A stretch of DNA of 64,000 nt from JAUXEH01 sp965533275 (GTDB lineage Bacteria > Acidobacteriota > Aminicenantia > Aminicenantales > Aminicenantaceae): assembly GCA_965533275.1 (NCBI GenBank), contig CBESWG010000014.1, forward strand, positions 1-64,000. The letters are read 5' to 3'. This document shows positions 25,417 to 34,055 of this stretch, in pieces. The position numbers and the translations under genes are program-made. Below the pieces are notes generated by a model that saw only the letters and a list, made by a program, of their open reading frames with translations, did no database searches and was not told where the DNA came from. How positions within the stretch are numbered: the first letter of the stretch is position 1; every line of letters begins with the position of its first letter.

Positions 25417-26363
25417 CGAAGCGTATCCTCGTCACCGGAGCAACGGGTTTCGTGGGCGCTCATCTCCTTCAAGCCCTGGACCGGACGGATACTCAGATCT
25501 TCGGTACCTCTTTTCCCCATGAGCCGGGCCCGCCTGGATTGTCCTGTGCGAGCCAACTCTGCCGTTTGGACCTGCGACAGTCAACGGCTGTAGCCGCTCT
25601 GATCCGAGAGGCACAACCCGCTTGGGTGTTTCATCTGGCTGCCGTATCCAATGTCGGCCACTCCTGGACAAGGCGCTTCGAGACACTGGAGACGAACCTG
25701 CTGGGAACCCTGAACCTCCTGGAGGCGGTCAGGACACATGCACCCGAGGCCCGGGTCCTGTTCGTGAGCTCGTCAGAAGTCTATGCCGATCCGCCCCCGA
25801 ACGGTCAGGGCCTGAGGGAAACGGACGAAATCCGGCCGATCAGCCCCTATGCCTTCAGCAAGATCAGCGGCGAGCAGCTCTGCCGTTTCTACATCGAAGT
25901 GGAGGGGCTGGACATCGTCATCTCGCGTGCATTTCCGCACTCAGGTCCGGGCCAGAGCCCCGACTTCGTATGTTCCGACTGGGGCCGCCAGATCGCCCTT
26001 ATTGAAAAGGGAGACCTGGCTCCCGAGATCCGGGTGGGCAACATCGAGGTTTTCAGGGATTTCTGCGATGTCCGGGATGTGGTCCTGGCCTACATAAGCC
26101 TGCTGGAGCGGGGAAAACGCGGCGAGGCCTACAATGTGTCGTCCGGGAATGCAGTTTCCCTGAAGCACATCCTCGAGCGGCTCCTGTCCCAGTCCCCCTC
26201 CACCGTTGAGGTCCTGGTCGATCCCACAAAACTCCGCAAGACCGACATCGTCCGGCTGCAGGGTGATAACCGTAAACTCCGGGAGGCCACAGGGTGGCAG
26301 CCGGGTATTCCTCTGGAGCGCATGTTATCCGATCTGTTGGAATTCTGGCGGGGATCTGTGTGA
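25413..26363 (+). CDS. NDP-sugar SDR (Rmd-like 4-keto reductase/epimerase), second of the tandem pair
   Basis: A 316-residue extended SDR starting at a TTG (25413) that overlaps the preceding stop codon, with CGAGG just upstream; no ATG or GTG fits. Motifs: LVTGATGFVGAHLLQA, FVSSSEVYADPP, the catalytic SPYAFSKISGEQ and AFPHSGPGQSPDFVC. It shares layout and C-terminal motifs (LRKTDIVRLQGDNRKLREAT) with the gene before it, so the pair looks like an old duplication. The likely role is modification of a dTDP- or GDP-6-deoxyhexose for surface polysaccharide. Confidence 0.82.
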   Translation: MTKRILVTGATGFVGAHLLQALDRTDTQIFGTSFPHEPGPPGLSCASQLCRLDLRQSTAVAALIREAQPAWVFHLAAVSNVGHSWTRRFETLETNLLGTLNLLEAVRTHAPEARVLFVSSSEVYADPPPNGQGLRETDEIRPISPYAFSKISGEQLCRFYIEVEGLDIVISRAFPHSGPGQSPDFVCSDWGRQIALIEKGDLAPEIRVGNIEVFRDFCDVRDVVLAYISLLERGKRGEAYNVSSGNAVSLKHILERLLSQSPSTVEVLVDPTKLRKTDIVRLQGDNRKLREATGWQPGIPLERMLSDLLEFWRGSV

Positions 26364-26369
26364 TCCTAC

Positions 26370-26400
26370 GGCCGGCAAGGACCGGTCTCTTCCCTCTTTT
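26370..26400 (+). terminator. weak candidate terminator between convergent genes
   Basis: GGCCGG (26370-26375) can pair with CCGGTC (26382-26387) around a six-base loop, with one G-U pair. TCTTCCCTCTTTT follows. It lies in the 42-base gap between the second SDR gene and the purF 3' end. The stem is short, so this is tentative. Confidence 0.35.
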
Positions 26401-26405
26401 GGTCT

Positions 26406-27875
26406 TCAGATATTGAGTTGCAGCTGCTCTTTTTGGAGGCCTCTTCTCTCTTTCTCTATAGCTTCCAGGTCATCCTGAGTGATGTCACCCGTGGGATAGT
26501 TCCCGTCGAAGCAGGCCCCGCAGAAGTGGTCCAGCTGTTCGTTGCCCATGTGGACGGCCTTTTTAAGGGAATCCAGGGATTGATAGATGACCCGATCGGC
26601 CCCGATCTTGCGGGCGACCTCATCCGGCGTGGAATCTGCAGCAACAAATTCCTGATGGGTTTGCATATCGATGCCGTAAACACAGGGGAAGCGCAGGGGA
26701 GGGGAATAGGATCCGAAGTAGACCTTTTTGGCCCCGCATTCCCGGACCATTTCGATGATGGCCCGTGAGGTGTTGCCGCGCACGATGCTGTCGTCCACGA
26801 GCAGGACATTCCTGCCCCGGAATTCCGATGCGATGGGATTGAGTTTCTGTCGGACAGAGGTCTTTCGGGACTTGTCCGAGGGCATGATGAAAGTCCTCCC
26901 GATGTAGCGGTTTTTGACAAGGGCTTCCCTGTACTTGAGGTGGAGGGTGCGGGCGATCTCGATGGCGGCATCCCGGGCGGAATCGGGGACCGGGACGACC
27001 ACATCGATCTTCAGGCCCAGTTTTTTGATTTCCTGGGCCAGGAGGCGGCCCAGGCGGATGCGGCAGTTATAGACGTTGACTTTGTCGATGAAGGAATCCG
27101 GCCGCGCGAAATAGACCCACTCGAACAGGCAGGGCGTGTGGGTGTGCTGAACCAGCCGCCGGGTGTGCAGCTGCCGGTTCTTGTCGATGAACAGGACCTG
27201 GCCTGGCTTGATGTCCTTGATATCAGAGAAGTTCATGATGTTCAGGCTCACACTCTCGGAAGCCACTGCGTAGGAGGGGAGCATGCCGTCCTTGCGTTTT
27301 CCGTACACCAGGGGTTTGATCCCGTAGGGATCGCGGAAGGCGACCATCCCCTGCTCTGCGATGTAGGCCACAACAGAATAGCTGCCCTTGACCTTGTCGT
27401 AGACGCCCTTGACGGCCGCATAGATGTGTTCCGGAGTCAGGTGGAGGGCATCCTGCACGGCCAGTTCCTGAGCGAACACATTCAGAACGGCCTCAACATC
27501 ATTATCGGAATTCAGGATGCGCCGGTGCTCCAGGAACAGTCTTTCTTTGAGCTCCGCGTAGTTGACCACGTTGCCGTTGTGGGCCATGATGATGCCGAAG
27601 GGGGAGTTGACGAAGAAGGGCTGGGCGTCATCCCCCCGTCCGCCACCCACGGTCGGGTAGCGGGTGTGGCCGATCCCGATGGGGCCGAGCAGCCGCTGTG
27701 CATTGGCCGCATCGAAGATGTCGTTGACCAGCCCGTTGCCCTTCTTGGTATGGAAGCGCCCGTCATACGTGATCATACCCGCGGAGTCCTGGCCCCGGTG
27801 CTGAATGGCCAGGATTCCCTGGTACAGGTCCTTGAACACGTCTTCGTTGCTGTAGATCCCAATTACACCACACAT
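26406..27875 (-). CDS. purF: amidophosphoribosyltransferase (4Fe-4S type)
   Basis: First step of purine synthesis: transfers glutamine amide nitrogen to PRPP. It has 489 residues. The catalytic Cys2 directly follows the initiator methionine (MCGVIGIYS), so there is no propeptide. The glutaminase motifs IQHRGQDSAG and MAHNGNVVNY and the PRPP motif VLLVDDSIVRGNTS are present. Cysteines in ACT-adjacent context (HTPCLFEWV, LRFPCVYGID, CGACFDGNYP) match the [4Fe-4S] ligands of the Bacillus enzyme, fitting an anaerobe. It is flanked by deoxysugar and heptose genes rather than other pur genes. AAGAGG precedes the ATG. Confidence 0.95.
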   Translation of the reverse strand: MCGVIGIYSNEDVFKDLYQGILAIQHRGQDSAGMITYDGRFHTKKGNGLVNDIFDAANAQRLLGPIGIGHTRYPTVGGGRGDDAQPFFVNSPFGIIMAHNGNVVNYAELKERLFLEHRRILNSDNDVEAVLNVFAQELAVQDALHLTPEHIYAAVKGVYDKVKGSYSVVAYIAEQGMVAFRDPYGIKPLVYGKRKDGMLPSYAVASESVSLNIMNFSDIKDIKPGQVLFIDKNRQLHTRRLVQHTHTPCLFEWVYFARPDSFIDKVNVYNCRIRLGRLLAQEIKKLGLKIDVVVPVPDSARDAAIEIARTLHLKYREALVKNRYIGRTFIMPSDKSRKTSVRQKLNPIASEFRGRNVLLVDDSIVRGNTSRAIIEMVRECGAKKVYFGSYSPPLRFPCVYGIDMQTHQEFVAADSTPDEVARKIGADRVIYQSLDSLKKAVHMGNEQLDHFCGACFDGNYPTGDITQDDLEAIEKERRGLQKEQLQLNI

Positions 27876-27898
27876 TTTTTCCTCTTTTAAACACTACT

Positions 27899-27927
27899 AT
27901 TATACTCGTTTTTAGGTGTGAGATAAA
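27899..27927 (-). promoter_or_regulatory. candidate sigma-70 promoter of purF
   Basis: A perfect TATAAT lies on the minus strand (27904-27899). A weak -35 hexamer, TTTATC, sits 17 bases upstream. It is 24 bases before the purF start codon. No PurR box or purine riboswitch was recognised. Confidence 0.45.
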
Positions 27928-27955
27928 CAGAAATGTCGCTTGTGGGGCGGATGTG

Positions 27956-28933
27956 CTAGCTCCCCTTCGACGGGAGGACTGCCAGGAGTTCCTCCCGGGT
28001 CAGGGTGGCCGTGCCCAGCTTCCCTACCACGATCCCGGCAGCGGTGTTGGCCAGGAGGGCCGCTTGCTGGATGGAGGCACCCGACAGCAGGGCCAGGCTG
28101 GCCGCTGCGATGACAGTATCCCCTGCCCCGGTAACGTCATACACTTCCTGGGCCACGGTCGGGATGTGGTTGGGAGACTTTCCCTTCTCGAAGACGGTCA
28201 TTCCCTGTTCCCCACGTTTGAGGATGAGGTAATAGGAGGAGATGCGGGAGAGGATGTCGATTCCGGCCTTTTCCACCTCCGCGTCTGTCGTACAGGGATA
28301 GTTTACGAACCGCTCTGCCTCGAAGTGGTTCGGAGTGATGAGCGTCACCGGAGAGTAGTAGGAGAAATTCTCGACCTTTGGGTCGACGAACACGGGGACC
28401 CCGCGTTCCTGGGTCACTTCCAGGACCTTGTGCATCAGGTTCTGGCTTACCATCCCCTTGTTATAGTCTGAGACGAGGAGACCGTCGTATGCCTCATCCC
28501 GGATCAGGGACAGGATTTTCTCCTGTGCTCTCTGGGAGAGCGGCTCGATTTCCTCCTGATCCACGCGCACGACCTGCTGATGGTGCGCGATGACCCGGGT
28601 TTTTATGGTGGTGGGCCTGCCAGCATCCGTAAAGATCCCCCGGGCTGCCGGGGCATTCTCCTTGATCCAGAGGCCGGCGTCATCGTCTCCCACCTGCCCG
28701 ACCAGGAGCACAGATGCACCCAGGCTCTGGAGGTTACGGCTCACGTTCCCGGCTCCTCCCAAACAGGATGTCTCCCTTTTTACGGCCACCACCGGAACAG
28801 GAGCCTCGGGTGAAATGCGGCTTACATGCCCCCATAGGTAGCGATCGAGCATCAGGTCACCCAGGACCAGCACTGTCTGGTTGGAAAAATCCCGGACTGT
28901 ATCGGACAGGAGAGAAACGTCGATGTTGTTCAT
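27956..28933 (-). CDS. rfaE1: D-glycero-beta-D-manno-heptose-7-phosphate kinase (RfaE domain I)
   Basis: A PfkB-family kinase of 325 residues that makes heptose 1,7-bisphosphate for LPS inner core. Motifs: LGDLMLDRYLWG, SCLGGAGNVSRNL, and the anion-hole/catalytic DVTGAGDTV. It lacks the C-terminal nucleotidyltransferase domain of the fused HldE, so the adenylyltransferase must be a separate gene not in this window. Neighbours are LPS genes (O-antigen ligase, heptosyltransferase). Confidence 0.9.
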   Translation of the reverse strand: MNNIDVSLLSDTVRDFSNQTVLVLGDLMLDRYLWGHVSRISPEAPVPVVAVKRETSCLGGAGNVSRNLQSLGASVLLVGQVGDDDAGLWIKENAPAARGIFTDAGRPTTIKTRVIAHHQQVVRVDQEEIEPLSQRAQEKILSLIRDEAYDGLLVSDYNKGMVSQNLMHKVLEVTQERGVPVFVDPKVENFSYYSPVTLITPNHFEAERFVNYPCTTDAEVEKAGIDILSRISSYYLILKRGEQGMTVFEKGKSPNHIPTVAQEVYDVTGAGDTVIAAASLALLSGASIQQAALLANTAAGIVVGKLGTATLTREELLAVLPSKGS

Positions 28934-28937
28934 AGCA

Positions 28938-30062
28938 TTATTTCCTGACGAAGATGGGATTGGACAGGATCCAGGGGCAGCCCTTGTCGAGGGAGGAGCT
29001 TTCTCTCAGAAAGACCTCGACGCGGTAAACGCCGGCCTCCAGGGCTAGGTATGTCTGGATCTTTTGTTTTGAGGTCAGGACGGGTTTGCCGTCCCGGAGG
29101 AGGTGCCATTCCGAGTCCGCGCCAGGCGGCACCTGAATGTGCAGGAGCATACCCGGCGAATAAACGGCCGTGTTCCCCATGGCGATGCGCCTCTGTCCGT
29201 CTTCCCCCCAGAACCGGAAACCATTGCCTGGGGCAGCAGCCGCCACCACGTTATAGAAGTGACCATCCCTCAGGGCCTCATGGATCATTCTGCTGGCTTC
29301 CGGGTATTCCTCTGGGAGCGGGCGGTCGAGCAGCACGTGGAGGTGCATCAGCGACAGCAGGGGCTTGTAGAGCAGATGGGCGTCACAGCTGTAATATCCG
29401 TATACGGCATGGTCCCTGGAGAGCTCATCCCACTGGCGCAGATTTTGCCTGGGATTTGAAAGGAGCCGCAGCATGGGAATGTGCGGAGCGATCAAAAAGA
29501 GCGGCAGAGTCGGGAGCGAGCGGGCCCAGTTCATACGCAGCATGGCGTCTCCGGAGAGGATCTCGATGCCTCGGTATCCGGCGTATTCGCCCCAGGACCA
29601 CCTGACCTTCGAATAGGGGTGGGCGATCACCGTGAATCCACCATTCTGTATCACCTGATGCGCGGCCTCCTCGGCCTGGGAAGAGAAGGGCTTCCCGGGG
29701 GACCGGAAGCCCAGGGCGACCAGATGTCCCCGGTTGACGGAGATCTCGGTGCCTGCCAGCACCAGGAGAGAGCCCTGCCGCTTCCGCAGGGAAAGGGCCG
29801 CGGGATTGGGATTGCCGTGGTCGGTAAAGATCACGAAGTCGAGGCCCTGCCGGGCCGCCAGGCGAGCGATCTTTTCCGCCTCTCCCTTGCCGTCCGAGTG
29901 TTGTGAGTGGAGGTGATAGACCCCCACGACCTCGTGCGGATCGGGGGCCTCTGCTCTGGGGGGCCGCCCGTAGCGCAGCCATAGGAATCCCAGCCAGAGG
30001 ACGTAGGCCGCCGCGATATAGAGGAGGATCCTCCAGGGCCTGCGTTTTGTGATGCCTCCCAT
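28938..30062 (-). CDS. membrane-anchored PHP-domain phosphoesterase
   Basis: A 374-residue protein with one N-terminal transmembrane anchor (ILLYIAAAYVLWLGFLWL) and a PHP metal-dependent domain. The metal motifs are VYHLHSQHSDGKG, FTDHGNPN, LAGTEIS and VIAHPYSKV. A C-terminal part of about 150 residues has no recognised domain. ATG 30062 begins four bases after the stop of the O-antigen ligase gene, which supports coupling; a longer in-frame start at 30110 is less likely. Location among LPS genes suggests a role at the cell surface, but the substrate is unknown. Confidence 0.8.
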   Translation of the reverse strand: MGGITKRRPWRILLYIAAAYVLWLGFLWLRYGRPPRAEAPDPHEVVGVYHLHSQHSDGKGEAEKIARLAARQGLDFVIFTDHGNPNPAALSLRKRQGSLLVLAGTEISVNRGHLVALGFRSPGKPFSSQAEEAAHQVIQNGGFTVIAHPYSKVRWSWGEYAGYRGIEILSGDAMLRMNWARSLPTLPLFLIAPHIPMLRLLSNPRQNLRQWDELSRDHAVYGYYSCDAHLLYKPLLSLMHLHVLLDRPLPEEYPEASRMIHEALRDGHFYNVVAAAAPGNGFRFWGEDGQRRIAMGNTAVYSPGMLLHIQVPPGADSEWHLLRDGKPVLTSKQKIQTYLALEAGVYRVEVFLRESSSLDKGCPWILSNPIFVRK

Positions 30063-30066
30063 TTTA

Positions 30067-31257
30067 TTATGCGTCGGAGCCCTTTTTCTCGAGCCCCCGG
30101 GCGAGGCCAAAGGGGAGTGTAATCAGGCATAAAAACAGGGTCACGACTTCGGAGTCACCCCAGTTATACTCGAAGATTCCGGCGGCAAAGAGGCCCAAGC
30201 AGGCCGCCAGTCCCGCGGCAGCGTATACATAAAGCAGCGGATCCGCCCGTTCCCTGACCAGCCGCAGGAGCGCAAGGAAGGCCCAGCCCATGAAAACCAG
30301 CCAGGCTATAAGCGTGGGAATCCCCCGTTCGGCAGCGATCTGGATCATGTTATTGTGGAGGTGAACATTGTCGCGTGCTTCCTCTGACAGATCATACTGG
30401 GGCTGTTGGAAGACCACGTGCACGGTGTTGGGACCCGTCCCGTGCAGAAGATTGTCGCGGATGATCTCGAGTCCCGCCCCCAGGTATTCGATGCGCTGGG
30501 CGTTGGAATAACTCTGAGCATCGAAGATGCTGATGGCGCGCCGTTTGATATGCGGGGGGCTGGCCAGGAAGATCAGCCCGGCAGCCACCGGGATGAGGAT
30601 CAGGGCCTTGGGTTTGTACAGGGCCAGCAGGAGACAGATCACGATCACGAGGCCCACCCAAGCGTTTCGGGTGAGGGTCAGCACGAGGGCCACCGCAGCC
30701 AGGGCGAATCCGGCGCCCCATACGAGGCGCACCCTGCCCGTACCGAACAGAAAATAGCTGAAGGCGAGGGCGCTGAACAGGAGCAGCAGCCCGGCCTGAG
30801 TCATGTAGTGATCCATGAATCCGGCGATGCGTTCTCCAGGCGCTGCCTTCAGGAGGAAGTAAGCGAACGAGAAGGCGATGCTCACCAGGGCCGAAGCCAG
30901 GAGGGCCCAACCGGCGCGCCTCCCATCCTCCGGTTTGGTGATGCCCGTGAATACGATGGGGACGATCAGGAGGAGCAGGAGCTCACGGCTGTCCTGGAAG
31001 CTGACCATGGGATTGCGGGAGAGGGCCGAGGCGATCAGGGAGAGTCCGGCATAGGCCAGCAGGGGCCAGAAAAAACCTGGGAAGCGAGGGATCTCACGAC
31101 CTCTTATCAGCACAGCGGCCCAGGCCACGAACGCAAGCCCCAGGATGATCTGGCTGGCGGAGATGGAGATCATGGAGGCCAGGAGATACAAGGCAATGAA
31201 TGTGGGAAGGATTCTGTCCAGATGGCGCATGAGGAGTCTCCTGACCAAATCGGTCAT
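30067..31257 (-). CDS. O-antigen ligase family protein (WaaL/Wzy-like)
   Basis: A 396-residue polytopic membrane protein with about ten to twelve hydrophobic segments and the Wzy_C-type conserved block TLTRNAWVGLVIVICLLL. The large periplasmic loop carries HGTGPNTVHVVF and DNVHLHNNMIQIAAERGI, where the H and R residues match those important in O-antigen ligases. It would join O-polysaccharide to lipid A-core, or polymerise repeat units. The distinction cannot be made from sequence. Confidence 0.85.
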   Translation of the reverse strand: MTDLVRRLLMRHLDRILPTFIALYLLASMISISASQIILGLAFVAWAAVLIRGREIPRFPGFFWPLLAYAGLSLIASALSRNPMVSFQDSRELLLLLIVPIVFTGITKPEDGRRAGWALLASALVSIAFSFAYFLLKAAPGERIAGFMDHYMTQAGLLLLFSALAFSYFLFGTGRVRLVWGAGFALAAVALVLTLTRNAWVGLVIVICLLLALYKPKALILIPVAAGLIFLASPPHIKRRAISIFDAQSYSNAQRIEYLGAGLEIIRDNLLHGTGPNTVHVVFQQPQYDLSEEARDNVHLHNNMIQIAAERGIPTLIAWLVFMGWAFLALLRLVRERADPLLYVYAAAGLAACLGLFAAGIFEYNWGDSEVVTLFLCLITLPFGLARGLEKKGSDA

Positions 31258-31337
31258 GGGGATGATAACTCAGCTCAGAAAAAACTTCAATCCTGGGGGG
31301 ACTGGCCCAGCCACAGCTTTGGGGGCCATCCACTCAC

Positions 31338-32396
31338 TCAAGGGGACGCTCGGGATGAGGAAAGCATGCTCTCTGCGGCTTCGGCCACCTCTTCCGGCTT
31401 GATCTCCAGCAGGCAGCGGATGTCCGCATGCACGCAGTCCCGCTGCCTGCAGGGTCGGCAGTCATGGGCTTTCTCAAGCAGGGTTGCCTCAGCTCTCCAG
31501 GGAGAGAATTGGGCAGGCAGGGTGGGGCCAAAATAGGCCACGATGGGTGTTTCTGTGGTGGCGGCGATGTGCATGGGGCCGCTGTCCGGCCCGACGAAGA
31601 GATCCGCCCGCAGGATGAGCTCCCTGACTTCCCGCAGGTTCAATCCTCCCGCCAGTGAGGCCACCCGCCCAGCATAGGGAGCCGCCAGCGAATTTGACCG
31701 GGACACGTCTTCTGGCCCCCCGATAAGTGCCACGCCCACATCCGGGAGGCTCGAGAGCCGGGAGATCAGCAGGCCCAGGTTGTCCTCGCCCCAATCCCGG
31801 AACCGGTTTCCGGCCCCCACGTGCAGGACAATGATCCGGCGGCCCTTGAGCTCTTCCCGCCGGATGACGCCGTCGATGTTCTCTGCCTCCCGCTCCGATG
31901 CCGGTGCCATGGTCAGGCGGGGGGCGTCCTTGATCTCCACCCCCACGGCCCTCACCAGGTTGAGATGGTCTTCTACCGAATGGTGCCTGGAGGTCCGGGG
32001 GAGGGTGAGGTCATAGAAGTGGTGTTTGTATTTCAGCCGGTGGCCGACCTTGCAGCCGGCGCGGGAGAGGAGAGAGATCCAGAAGGCTCGAGGGCCCCCA
32101 TGGAAGTCTATGAGCAGATCGTACCGCCGCTCCCGCAGTGGATGCATGAGCCGCAGGAATTCACCGGGGCTCAGGTCTCGGGGAAAGACCGCGACCTCAT
32201 CCAGATCAGGGCTGCCCTCCACCAGGGCGCGGTAGGGCTCCTCCACGACATAGGTCATGTGGGCCCGGGGATAATGCGCACGGAGGGCCTGCACGGCAGG
32301 CGTCGTCATGAGTATATCGCCGATGCGCCGCATTCGGACCAGGAGGATCTTCTCTACGGCCGAGGGATCACCCTTGAGTTGCTCTATCCGGCTCAA
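31338..32396 (-). CDS. LPS heptosyltransferase family protein (GT9)
   Basis: A 352-residue GT-B glycosyltransferase of family 9. N-terminal RMRRIGDILMTTPAVQALR and C-terminal FVGPDSGPMHIAATTETP followed by AYFGPTLPAQFSPW are diagnostic of WaaF/WaaC/WaaQ-type heptosyltransferases. The start is a TTG at 32396 with GAGG six bases upstream, overlapping the upstream Trm112-like gene. A cysteine-rich end (CRPCRQRDCVHADIRC) is also seen in this family. It would use ADP-heptose, consistent with the heptose kinase nearby. Confidence 0.9.
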   Translation of the reverse strand: MSRIEQLKGDPSAVEKILLVRMRRIGDILMTTPAVQALRAHYPRAHMTYVVEEPYRALVEGSPDLDEVAVFPRDLSPGEFLRLMHPLRERRYDLLIDFHGGPRAFWISLLSRAGCKVGHRLKYKHHFYDLTLPRTSRHHSVEDHLNLVRAVGVEIKDAPRLTMAPASEREAENIDGVIRREELKGRRIIVLHVGAGNRFRDWGEDNLGLLISRLSSLPDVGVALIGGPEDVSRSNSLAAPYAGRVASLAGGLNLREVRELILRADLFVGPDSGPMHIAATTETPIVAYFGPTLPAQFSPWRAEATLLEKAHDCRPCRQRDCVHADIRCLLEIKPEEVAEAAESMLSSSRASP

Positions 32397-32553
32397 TGGT
32401 CGCCTCGTCAGGGATCATGACGGGGATGCCTTCCCTGATGGGATAGATCCGGTGGCACTGCAGACACTTCAGCCCTGATTCATCCGCGGTCTGCTTGATC
32501 TCGGTCTTGCACACCGGGCATGCCAGGATGTCGAGCAGTTCTTTGTCGATCAT
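32368..32553 (-). CDS. Trm112/UPF0434 (YcaR-like) zinc-ribbon protein
   Basis: A 61-residue protein, MIDKELLDILACPVC onward, with CPVC and CLQC forming a zinc ribbon and the family ending PIREGIPVMIPDEA. Bacterial Trm112-like proteins are often found next to LPS genes such as lpxK and kdsB; their function is unsettled. The ATG at 32553 has AAGGAGA upstream. An in-frame extension to 32607 is not conserved. Confidence 0.88.
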   Translation of the reverse strand: MIDKELLDILACPVCKTEIKQTADESGLKCLQCHRIYPIREGIPVMIPDEATIEPDRATQG

Positions 32554-32732
32554 GGCTTGAATTCTCCTTAAAACTATTATTTTATCCCACTGGGAACGGC
32601 CCGTCAATCCAGCCGGCCCATTCCCCCAGGCCAGGTTTGACAGCCCGAAACCGGGGTGGTATGGTACCTGAAAATGAAGCCCGGGCAGTCATCTGGAGTG
32701 CCGCGGAGCGGCCTCCCATACGAGAAAAGACC

Positions 32733-34022
32733 ATGAAGGAATCCTTCAGCTGGAACCCGCATGCGGATCAGCCCCACAATGTCGGTTCTCGGGGTGAACG
32801 CTTCCTCCGGCACCTGAGCCACGCGCCCAGCTACTTCGGTATGATCTGGCCCAATCTGGGGCGGACGGTCCCCGTGCTCATGCAGTATCGCTTCCTGCGC
32901 AGGATGGCGTATCAATTCCCCGTTTCCATCCAAGACCCTTTCGCCGTCTCGGTTTCGCCCGTCCAGGATGAGGGCCGGGAGCAGGAGTTGTTGGATCTGC
33001 TCCGGGAACTGGGCATACGTCAGAGCCTGCTGCGGATCCCTTCCTGGGAGCTGGATCGGCTGGAGATGTATGAGCGTTTCCTGTCCAGGATGCGGGAAGC
33101 GGGGATCGAGGTCCTGGTCGCGTTGCTTCAGAGGAGGCAGGACGTACTCGAACCCGCCGGGTGGGAACGCTTCCTTGAGGAGGTTTTTTCCCGTCTCGGT
33201 GACCGGGAAACATGCTTTGAAGTGGGGCACGCCTGGAACCGCACCAAATGGGGCGTGTGGGACCACCGCGAGTATCTCCGCCTGGCCCGAGCCGCTCTGG
33301 CAGCGGCCCAGGGTCATAAGGTGCGTCTGGTGGGACCGGCCGTCATCGATTTCGAGTTCCACCTCTTCCCTCCGGTCTTGAAGCATGTATCCTTCGATAT
33401 CATCAGTTCCCACCTGTACGTCGACCGCATGGGGCCTCCCGAAGCCAAGCAGTTCGGCTGGGACACATCCCGGAAGCTGGCCCTTTTGCGCGCGATCGTG
33501 GACCGATCTTCGCGCAAGGGTCAGGAGCTCTGGATCACGGAAGTCAATTGGCCCCTGAAAGATACGGGAGAATATTCACCGGCGGCAGGGCGGCCCAATG
33601 TGAGCGAGGAGGAACAGGCGGATTTCCTGGTCCGGTATTACCTGCTCTGTTTGTGCAGCGGATGGGTCAGCAGGATCTATTGGTGGCAGCTGGTCGCTCC
33701 GGGCTACGGACTGGTCGACAGCAGGACAGAAACCTGGCGCCGGCGCCCGGCGTTCCGGGCGCTCAGGACCCTGAGGGGATTCTGTGCGAACACCATGTAC
33801 CAGGGCTACTTCGTGCATCCTGTGGCCCGGGTGTTCAACTTCTGCAAAGGCCAGGAAGAGTTTGCGGTGGGCTGGTCGGAGCAGGGGCCGGTTGAATTCC
33901 TCTTTCCGAGCCCGGTCAAGCGAGTGGTCGGCCGTGACGGTGAGGAACTCCCGGTGACGGATCGGACCGTCACTCTGGACGCCAGTCCGCGCTATATATT
34001 TTATGAACGACAAGGGGACTGA
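32733..34022 (+). CDS. TIM-barrel glycoside-hydrolase-like protein of unknown substrate
   Basis: About 429 residues from the ATG at 32733; an in-frame ATG at 32661 would add 24 residues and cannot be excluded. The segment VSVSPVQDEGREQELLDLL begins a barrel. FEVGHAWNRTKWGVWDHREY and later QELWITEVNWPLKDTGE resemble the two carboxylate-bearing strands of clan GH-A enzymes. SRIYWWQLVAPGYGLVD is a further barrel strand. A small C-terminal beta domain follows. No signal peptide is visible. It stands alone on the plus strand between two minus-strand runs, next to LPS genes, so processing of a surface glycan or its precursor is plausible. I do not recognise a precise family. Confidence 0.65.
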   Translation: MKESFSWNPHADQPHNVGSRGERFLRHLSHAPSYFGMIWPNLGRTVPVLMQYRFLRRMAYQFPVSIQDPFAVSVSPVQDEGREQELLDLLRELGIRQSLLRIPSWELDRLEMYERFLSRMREAGIEVLVALLQRRQDVLEPAGWERFLEEVFSRLGDRETCFEVGHAWNRTKWGVWDHREYLRLARAALAAAQGHKVRLVGPAVIDFEFHLFPPVLKHVSFDIISSHLYVDRMGPPEAKQFGWDTSRKLALLRAIVDRSSRKGQELWITEVNWPLKDTGEYSPAAGRPNVSEEEQADFLVRYYLLCLCSGWVSRIYWWQLVAPGYGLVDSRTETWRRRPAFRALRTLRGFCANTMYQGYFVHPVARVFNFCKGQEEFAVGWSEQGPVEFLFPSPVKRVVGRDGEELPVTDRTVTLDASPRYIFYERQGD

Positions 34023-34055
34023 TCTGTCCCCCCTTCGATAGCGCCTCCTGGGGGA

